DNA from: Boesenbergia rotunda
Lineage: Eukaryota; Streptophyta; Magnoliopsida; Zingiberales; Zingiberaceae
Length of the DNA stretch: 64,000 nucleotides
Direction: 5' to 3'
Assembly: GCA_024364735.1 (NCBI GenBank)
Contig: JAGFNQ010005260.1
Span: 46,527-110,526 of the forward strand
A program made the position numbers and the translations under genes. Below are positions 57,091-64,000 of this stretch, in pieces. The notes under the pieces are model-generated. The model was not told where the DNA came from. It was given only the letters and a program-made list of their open reading frames with translations, and did not search any database. Each line of letters opens with the position of its first letter. Within the stretch, counting starts at the first letter, position 1.

Positions 57091-58389
57091 TGTTGGATCG
57101 AGAATAACGATAGAGGGGGGTGTATATCGTAAATCATTTTTCGGATAAAACTAAGAGAATAGGGAGCAGAAAATTAAAACACAACTCAAACACAAGTGGT
57201 TTTACTTGGTTAGGAGTCGCGGTCGGCTCCTACTCCAAGGCCCACGGTCGTTGACCGTTTACTAGGGGCAATTCGACACCAGTTGTAGATTGTACTTCTG
57301 AGCAGAGGGTCGTCGTCGGCGCTTCAATCTCGAGTTGGGAGGTTTCTGGAGCAGAGCGCTTGAGTTGAAGAGCGTAGTAGCGTTGGAATGATGTGTTCAA
57401 AAGCCTTGGGGGTCGAACCCCTTATATAGTGAGCCTGGGGGCGCCCGGGATGTTGGGGGCACCCTCCACGTGTCTCATAATCCGGCAACCTCTCGGTCAA
57501 CCCTTATCCCTCAAGGATCGGGCTCGAGGCTTGACGGGGGCGCCCGGGAAGCACGGGGCGTCCGGGTTGACTCTTTCAGCGGGCTTCTCGGCTGGATATG
57601 CTTTTATCGCTTCGTTGGCTTCGACCCAGGGTGCCCTAAGCATCTGGGGCGCCCGGGAGCATGGGGGCGCCCGGGAGCATAAGCGTCCGAAGCGTTTTTT
57701 TTGCTAACTTATTTTGCCTTGACCTTGGGGGCGCCTGGGACACTGGGGGCGTCCTGCCCAGCTGCTTGCCCCTCTCCTTTGGAGCGTTCTGAGCTGCAGA
57801 AACACATTCCTTCGGTCCTGCATCCATGGTTAGTCCAAAACAACACACAGCAATAAAATATTAGGTTTATACAGCTTTAGCTGTCTTGGTTCTGACTTTG
57901 GGTCTCCAAAATGGAACCCTAGGTTGAACCGACGCCTGCTGTTCCCTTGACGAGGAGCGCGTCCTCACCTACTCCTCTCAGGAGAATTTACCTGTTGCCA
58001 ACTGGCTCCTTCGGTTGGACTTTTGCCCAGTAGTCCTTCGCCAGGTGCCTAGCTGTCCTTCGCCAGGTCTTTGTATCCTGGCATTCCTTCGTCAGGTGCC
58101 TAGCAATCCTTCGTTAGGGCTTTGTATCCTGACAGTCCTTCGCCAGGTGCCTAGCAGTCCTTTGCTAGGTCTTCGACTCCTAGCAGCCCTTCGCTTGGTG
58201 CCCAGCAGTCCTTCGCTGGGTCTTAGGTTCCGATGCCTTGCAGTCCTTCGCTAGGTGCCTAGCAGTCCTTCGCTAGGACTTTAATCTGCACACTCAAGTA
58301 GCATGTTAGATAAACATAACATCTTAACTTTTGAATCCTTTGCCATTTATCAAAACACAGGTTCGACTTGGGTACTGTCTGCACCAACA
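57091..58389 (-). repeat. C5 3' LTR (1,299 bp)
   Basis: Minus strand TGTTGGTGCAGACAG...CTCGATCCAACA. TATA box TATATAAG on the minus strand at 57428-57421; GC-rich cluster 57430-57760; hairpin array 57998-58277. Confidence 0.9.
57998..58277 (-). repeat. Hairpin array in C5 LTR
   Basis: About ten units. Beside CCTAGC/GCTAGG there are CCCAGC/GCTGGG and wobble-paired CCTAGC/GTTAGG and CCTGGC/GTCAGG. A few units have one mismatch. The loop is AGTCCTTC or a near variant. Confidence 0.8.
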
Positions 58390-58403
58390 ATCTCCCCCAT
58401 TTT
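58390..58403 (-). promoter_or_regulatory. Polypurine tract of C5
   Basis: Minus strand AAAATGGGGGAGAT before the 3' LTR. Confidence 0.85.
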
Positions 58404-60000
58404 GATTTATGACAACCCGATTCAAAAAGTTAAGTTAATTCATACAGTTGATATAACAGTTTAGTTCCCTCCCCCTGGAAGGAATCTCCCCCTAGGGTTC
58501 TCAAAGTTTCGTGGGGTTTGAAAATTTTCTAAGTCAAAATAATGGAATTAATTTTTCAAAACTTAGAAGATTTTTCAAAAGAAGTTTTAGAAAAATATTT
58601 TCAAAAATACATTTTGATTGGGCACTCTTGAAAAGATTTTTATACTTAGAAATTTAGGAAAATACCTTAGTAGAAAATTTTCTAAAACATCTTTTAAGTT
58701 CTTGGAAGCTTAGAAACTTTAATACTTTTAGAAACTTAGAAACTTTTATATTAGAGAAGTTTAGAAATAAGTACTTAGAGATATTTTGAACATTGCTTAT
58801 GTTTAAGTACTTAGAAAATGCTTTTGAAAACTGCTTGGGTCAAGTACTTATACAGTTTTGAAAACAATTTAGATCAAATACTTATTCAGTTTTGAGAGAA
58901 AAAAATAGATTAAGTACTTTGAAAGTAGTTTTGAAAAACTTAGCTTAAGTACTTTGAAAGCAGTTTTGAAAAACATAGCTCAAGTATTTTGAATGTAGTT
59001 AAAAAAAACTTAGTACTTTGAAAGCAGTTTTTGAAAAAAACTTAGCTTAAGTAATTTTTGAAAGTAGTTTTAAAAAAACTTAGCTTAAGTACTTTTTGAA
59101 GAAAGGATAAAGTTTTTGAAATTTAGAATTTTGAAAAATTTTTAAAGCTTCTCTCCTTTCCTATCTCTCCCCTTTTGCTATATATCAAAAACAAAGCAAT
59201 ATAGCAAAATAAATTGCATAAGAAAAATTAATGTGCTGTACTGAACCAATGCAAGATGAACTGAACCAAGCCAATTTCAATTATCTCTTTAGGGTCCTGT
59301 CTAACCCAATTAGCTACTTACTAACTGTTATTAACAGTAGTTTTCGCTAGGGTTAGTCAAGTTAAGTGTTCTGTTCAAGTTAGATTTTCTAATCTTGACA
59401 CTTAACTTGATTACTGTTTAAGTTGTATTTAGTGCCCCAATTACTGCCGATGCACTGACTTAAAGCATCTTGAATTAAGGCAAAGACCTAAGCATCTCAA
59501 CCCATTCTAGGTTATCAATCAAAAGTACCCTAAGGTGCTTGTGAGATGTTGACTTCTAGATCTATAGGTGTATGCAGTTCTAGGGTTAGGGCCAAGGCTA
59601 AGTCCATTTGCGAAGAAGCCCTAGTTTTGAAAGGGGGTAGTTCTTCCAAAAAAAAACTAAGTCAAAAAATTAAAAGTGATAAACAGATTCTTCAAACTAA
59701 CTAAAAGCTGATTTTGAAATTTAGTAAAGTAGTTTTTAAAATTATTTTAAAAACTGATTTTTTTAAATCAAATAAAGCAGTTAAAAAGACAGAAAAATAG
59801 AGTAAACCTATTCTACCAAACATAATCCTAATAATGATTAGATAATCAAGAAAAGCAAATAATCTAACTCAATAAGTTAGCTGGTAAAGGAGAGAACCAG
59901 CACAGTCATACAAGTCAAATATGAGTCAACCCTACTGAGTAGGGGCAGTCAAATAGTCACAAGTACAATGCCTAATCAAATCTAGGAGGAGGACCAGGAT
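58404..60000 (-). other. C5 3' untranslated region
   Basis: No credible ORF. 58560-59130 is built of imperfect AGTACTTTGAAAGCAGTTTT repeats; 59250-59900 is unique-looking AT-rich sequence. Confidence 0.6.
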
Positions 60001-60198
60001 GATCAGAAGAGTCTGGCTGCCAGGATCGAAATAACGACATCATCTCATGATATCGAGCGTCGCTAGTCTCCCTATCGGCTCTGCGGGCACTCATGTACTT
60101 AGTGTAATAGGCCTGATTTGCCTCCATTGCTTCAGCATGATTTGCCTCCACTTCCTCCCGGAGGCTCTAGACCTGTGTCTCAAGTCGCGTCACCCTCT

Positions 60199-61266
60199 CT
60201 AGAGTGTCGGTGGTGGGGGCTCGTCTATGTGCTCTCGAATCTCAGCTGCCAAATTTGCTACATCGACCTCAATGTCCTCATCAGAGTCGATCTGGGGTCC
60301 GACTCTCTGACGCCTCCACGACAAAACCCCGGTACTCGATACCTCTATACCAGCTAGGGAAAAGTTCCTAAAACCTATTTCATCGAAGTCAGTCATCGTG
60401 GCCATCTCTCCCTCGGTGATGCTACGTCCGTGATAATGTAGAATAGAAGTGATGATGTGGCAATAGGGAGTGCATACCCGCCCTTGCGTGGTAACACTGG
60501 ACGCATGTAGGATCGTGTGGAACATGTGGAGTCCAATGTCGATATCAAGACGATGAATTAATGCGTATAGGAGGAAAGTGTGGAAAGGTCGCATGGTAGC
60601 GACGTCTCTAGTAGATAAGGGCAGAATGCAGCGGACTAGAACTCTATAAAGAGCATAGTCCTAGACCTGAAGGTCAACAGACTGAAATCGTCTGGCCAAG
60701 GGGTTTCTAGCCTCCCTATAGAAGTAGGAGTGTAGAGTATCTAGGTCAATATGAGAGTATGGAGCATCGAATGGATAATTCCTAGGGGGATAACAGCAAA
60801 ATGTGGACTGAGAGTGTCGTAATCCAAAGAATCGGTTGAGCAGTGAGGGTGTGATTGTCAAGGGTATCCCTTGAACGGTCGTGACGAACATAAGATCATC
60901 CTGTCTTATTATGTTGTTATAGAATTCTGCACATAGGGATGTGTTAATTGAATGAGTGCAGAAAATAAGATTGTCTAATTGGTAAAAGTTGATAACATTC
61001 GTGGCCAATGGACAAGATTGAGTGAAGAATTTCCTATTTAGGTAACTTGTCTTTATGGGTTTATATGTTGTTCGAGCAAATCTATTGCAATGTTCTAAGG
61101 TTGGGAACCTAGGATCGGGACTAGGTTCGGTACCGGGGTCTGATTGGTTTGCTCGGCGTTTTCTAAGATAAGAAACACACATTTAAGGAAGGAATTTAAG
61201 AAAAATAATTTTAAATGCGTAAGAAAAAGAAAAAAAAATTTACCGAGTAGTCGTTCGGGGAGACAT
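60199..61266 (-). pseudogene. Cargo ORF ('putative plant transposon protein'-like) with a predicted intron
   Basis: Minus-strand gene model: exon 1 is ATG 61266 to 61244 (MSPRTTTR, last codon split). An 81-nt intron 61243-61163 begins GGTAAATTT at the junction and ends TTTCTTATCTTAG. Exon 2 runs in the same phase from 61162. One stop, TAG 60663-60661 after VDLQV, interrupts a frame that otherwise continues to 60199, about 345 codons in all. Segments such as EFYNNII, VQGIPLTITPSLLNRFFGL, YRVLVRCILPLS, FLLYALIHRLDIDIGLHMFH and GRVCTPYCHIITSIL follow the layout of the plant transposon-associated family I know as PF20167. The match is from memory of the family style, not a search. An acidic tail (IDSDEDIEVDV) and Pro run follow. 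Function unknown. It lies where pol should be, in element sense. Confidence 0.65.
61163..61243 (-). other. Predicted 81-nt spliceosomal intron in the cargo ORF
   Basis: Donor CG|GTAAAT, T-rich body, acceptor TTTCTTATCTTAG|AA. Removal joins ATG-containing exon 1 to exon 2 in phase. Length and composition fit a short plant intron. Confidence 0.6.
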
Positions 61267-61369
61267 GGTCGAGGTTGAGGGAGCAAGAAGGTCACTTGGT
61301 CGCCTTGGAAGGAAAAGAGTTAGAAAGAAGAAAGGATTTGGGTGTGGCAAAATGAGGAGATTCGGGTGT

Positions 61370-61377
61370 CTTATATA
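61370..61377 (-). promoter_or_regulatory. Predicted internal TATA box of the cargo gene
   Basis: Minus strand CTATATAAGACACC, about 105 bases upstream of the cargo ATG. The 5' untranslated stretch between is CT-rich. Confidence 0.6.
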
Positions 61378-61384
61378 GACACTT

Positions 61385-61660
61385 TGGCTAGGGCGCCCGG
61401 GAGCTCCCGAGTGCCCGGGACAGGGGCTTCTGCCTTTGGCAGTGTCCTAGTGCTGGTCGGGGGCGCCCACAATTGCCCAGGCACCCCGGTTAGACTTGGA
61501 TGGCAGCATTGCTGCCTTTGACCGGTACAGGGGGCGCCCGTAGGGGCCGAGGGCGCCCAGGTTAAGTGATAATGGCAGGTTTTTGCCTTGAGAGAAGTGA
61601 AAGTGTTGATCGGGGCGCCCGAGGAGTCACAGGCGCCCGGGTTAGGTCTGAATTGACAAC
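61385..61660 (-). promoter_or_regulatory. GC-rich GGGCGCCC cluster upstream of cargo gene
   Basis: Same palindromic GGGCGCCC/CCCGGG motifs and same position relative to a TATA box as in the LTR U3 of C2, C4 and C5. It suggests the cargo promoter shares origin with the LTR promoter. Confidence 0.6.
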
Positions 61661-61674
61661 TTTGTTGTCTTGTT

Positions 61675-61775
61675 GACCATTTGACCATGGTTTAATTATT
61701 TTGACCATGGTATGACCATGATTTGACAACTTTGACTATGGTTTGACTACTTTGACTATGGTTTGACTAGTATTA
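61675..61775 (+). repeat. TTTGAC(C/T)ATGGT repeat
   Basis: Seven or so copies of TTTGACCATGG or TTTGACTATGG, several with a CCATGG palindrome, between the gag-pol spacer and the cargo promoter. Confidence 0.75.
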
Positions 61776-61866
61776 GGTCAATGTCGTTCTAAACTATAGG
61801 ATTTAATATTTGTATTTAAACAACAATGCAGGTATTAAATAAATTTCGATTAAGCTAAATTTTACC

Positions 61867-62560
61867 GTCTCACCCAATCTAGGGTTATCAATCACGTTTG
61901 CCTTATGGGTTTTGTGAGACAGGTTTTAATAGATAGAATTATTTTGAAAAACTTAAATTAATTTTAAAAATAGTTGATCTTGAGTTTATTTTAAAAAATG
62001 TTTGAATCTACAATTAAATGAAAATTTATGTTAGATTCGAATTTGACAAATAATAATTTGAATTTGAATTTCAAAAATTCGCTTCCAGGTCTTGGCGAGG
62101 CACTAGGCCTTCTTTGGTCGTAGCCTTATTAGATCATCAACCCTTTCCTTGACAAAGCCTTTTAATGAAATTTCATTTTCAAAATTATTTTTTGAAAAAT
62201 TCTGGTCTAACTAGTTTGAGTTTTGGATCGGTAGCTTCGGCTAGTTTCACCAGTCTAAAGAGATCAAGTATACTTAAGCTTATTAGAATTGGCTTCCCTA
62301 ACGTACTATCATCTCACCGCCACCCAATACTATGTTGTTCAACTTTCAGTTAAGTTGGTTCAGTCCTTAAACTAACCATTCCTAAATCTAAGCATGGTAA
62401 ATTACAGAAATTAAATAAATAAGCAATCATGCAATTTGAAAACAAGAATTGAAATTTATTTAACTATAAATATTGTTTTTAATTTGGCTCCCCCTGGACT
62501 AAAGCCACGATAATGGTTCGGCAAGATATGAATCTTGTCCTTGGGGATCCAATACTAATT
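61867..62560 (-). other. C5 gag-pol spacer
   Basis: Aligns with C2 48108-48775, including the purine tract (CAGGGGGAGCCAA, near 62490) and GGTGAGAC at the end. No ORF. Confidence 0.7.
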
Positions 62561-64000
62561 TTATCCAGTTTGTTTGTTCAGGCACAGTTTGGGTACCCAT
62601 GCCTGAACTTTAGGTCTGGACTGGTTCAGTACACCATAGTAGGATCTTTGTCTAGATTTGGTTCTATAGCCTAGTCCAGATCGATTTAGGACCGACTTCT
62701 GTTTTCCAAGAATCATGTCAAGACCCTTGGAACCAGAAGTGAACTGTTCTAAGGCTGATCTAAGGTCCTTGACTTGAGTTTTCAGGGAGGAGTTCTCTTT
62801 CTCAAGTTTTTCAACTTGAGTAGAGGTTCCTTCCTGAACCTTCTCAGTCAAGATCTAGAGTCAGCTCTCTCTTTCAGCAGTTTTACTTCCTGTCAGAGAG
62901 ATTCGACTCGGATTTTAACTTTCGCCAAGTCTCGAGAAAGATATGAAATTAATTCATTTAACTGATTTCTAGTAAAACCACATACAGTTATTTCTCCATC
63001 CTCTGAAAATGTAAGTTTGCCGTCATCTGGCTTCGACTCTGACTCGGTCTCGATTTCTTCTGAGGCGGTTAGTGCGAGCAGGTTCGACTGTGGGACCTCT
63101 TCTTCTTCTTCGGAGGAGGACTCATCCCACGTTGCCTGATGTGCCTTCTTCTTTCTCGTCTTCTTTGTTTCCTTCAGGTTGGGGCATTCAGTCTTGTAGT
63201 GGCCCTTCTTCTTGCACTCGTAACAGGACACGTTGGGTTTGTTCTTTTCATTTGAGGGTTCAACTTGTTCTTCCTTTCTTCGGCTGGCTTTTCTTCTGTT
63301 GGTCTGGTTTTTTAGCTCTTTGTAGTAGTTCCGGGCTAGCCGAACCAGCTTAGGCCGATTTCCTTCATTGTCTTCGGAGTCTGAGACTAAATCAGACTCG
63401 GGTGCAGGTTGAGGCTTCTTCTTGGTTATCTTTCCAGATTTACCTGCAACAAAGGCAATGTCTTTCTCGGCCAGATTGCAGTTAGTCTGCTCATGCAATT
63501 CTAATTCAGAAAATAGTTCATCTAACTTAATTTTTGAAAGATCCTTGAAACTTTGTACGCATCTACCATAGATGCCCACAAGGTGTTTCTTGGAAAGCGT
63601 TAATGGCGTACCTTATTAGGTCACGGTTTTCTACCTTGTGACCGATTGTGTGTAGTCTGTTCATTAACTCCTGAATTCTGGCATGGAGCTGGGCTGCTGT
63701 TTCGTTGTCGTTCATCTTGATCGTGTACAACTTGTTCAGGAGGAGATCTCTCTTGCTGATTCGAGTATCTGAAGTTCCTTCGTGCAACTCGATCAGTTTA
63801 CCCCACAACTCCTTTGCACTGTTGAATGGTCCTACCCGATTCAACTCTTCCTTGGTCATGCCGCATTGAAGTGTCTGGGTTGCTTTTGCATCAGCTTCGA
63901 TTTTTCTTTTCAGAGCGGTGTCCCACTCAACGTAAGATTGTGGCACTCCTTTAGCATTCTTTGGAATCTCCAGTCCAGACTGGATGATTATCCACATGTC
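62561..64000 (-). pseudogene. gag: C5 gag (SIRE-like copia), frameshifted, 5' end outside window
   Basis: Enters the window in the capsid-like core (MWIIIQSGLEIPKNAKG, LWGKLIELHEGTSDTRISKR). One-base losses near 63583 and 63550 shift the frame around the AFPRNTLW region. The 63579-62893 frame continues with DLSKIKLDELFSELELHEQT, a zinc knuckle CYECKKKGHYKTEC (about 63225-63185) and an acidic stretch. Another frameshift lies near 62870, then KLEKENSSLKTQVKDLRSAL and the end AWVPKLCLNKQTG. Very close to C2 Gag throughout. Confidence 0.9.

Larger units (their letters stand above)
57091..64000 (-). mobile_element. C5: SIRE-like copia with cargo ORF in place of pol, continues beyond window
   Basis: On the minus strand: gag (64000-62561, entering from outside), gag-pol spacer (62560-61867), then instead of protease-integrase-RT a cargo unit (61866 to about 60000), 3' untranslated region, polypurine tract and 3' LTR (58389-57091). 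Homology with C2 stops at about 61867 (GGTGAGAC). No pol motif is found in the 5.6 kb present, so the element is probably non-autonomous. Its 5' LTR lies beyond base 64000. Confidence 0.82.

Overview
This is plant nuclear DNA, probably from an angiosperm with a large, repeat-rich genome; I cannot name the species. I find no credible host gene, rRNA gene, tRNA gene or CRISPR array. Almost every base belongs to LTR retrotransposons: Ty1/copia elements of SIRE/Maximus-like and Tork/Angela-like type, and Ty3/gypsy elements of Tekay/Del (chromovirus) type. Evidence is gag, protease, integrase, RT and RNase H motifs, TGGTATCAGAGC (initiator Met-tRNA) primer-binding sites, polypurine tracts, TG...CA LTR ends and 5-bp target-site duplications (TSDs).

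Layout with my labels. G1 (1-6026, minus) is a truncated gypsy element whose 5' LTR is split by N1 (1841-5872), a gag-only copia element with TSD CCTGC. B1 (6027-26201, plus) is a decayed Tork/Angela-like copia. Its leader is split by B2 (9845-22593), a younger complete copy of the same family, with TSD GCCAC. B2's integrase is split by S1 (15420-17929), a gypsy solo LTR. G2 (26202-39323, plus) is an internally deleted Tekay-like gypsy; its 5' LTR holds a 778-base N gap and its 3' LTR holds the solo LTR S2 (32502-35613, TSD ACCAT). L1 (39324-41759) is an LTR-like segment of uncertain class. C1 (41760-45020, minus) and C2 (45021-49620, plus) are SIRE-like elements placed head to head. C3 (49627-50022), C4 (50023-57090) and C5 (57091-64000 and beyond) are minus-strand SIRE-like elements apparently nested in one another. 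C4's LTR carries two copia solo LTRs, S3 (50792-53062) and S4 (53534-55986).

Five things stand out. (1) C5 and the fragment C3 carry a cargo ORF where pol should be. In C5 it has its own TATA box, a predicted 81-nt spliceosomal-type intron and a GC-rich upstream region like the LTR U3; it resembles the 'putative plant transposon protein' family. (2) The U3 of the SIRE-like LTRs holds an array of about ten hairpins whose loops are constant while the stems change in a compensatory way. (3) The leader of B1/B2 holds three hairpins with a constant apex and differing but self-complementary basal stems. (4) Tekay-type LTRs carry antisense tRNA-like A-box/B-box pairs. (5) G2's two flanks do not match, which suggests recombination or an assembly error around the gap.

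Most coding regions are broken. B2 is the most complete but lacks 125 codons of Gag, has a damaged zinc knuckle and a split integrase. C1 is one long frame with a single stop. C5 has three or more frameshifts in gag. Activity of any element here would depend on proteins supplied from elsewhere.
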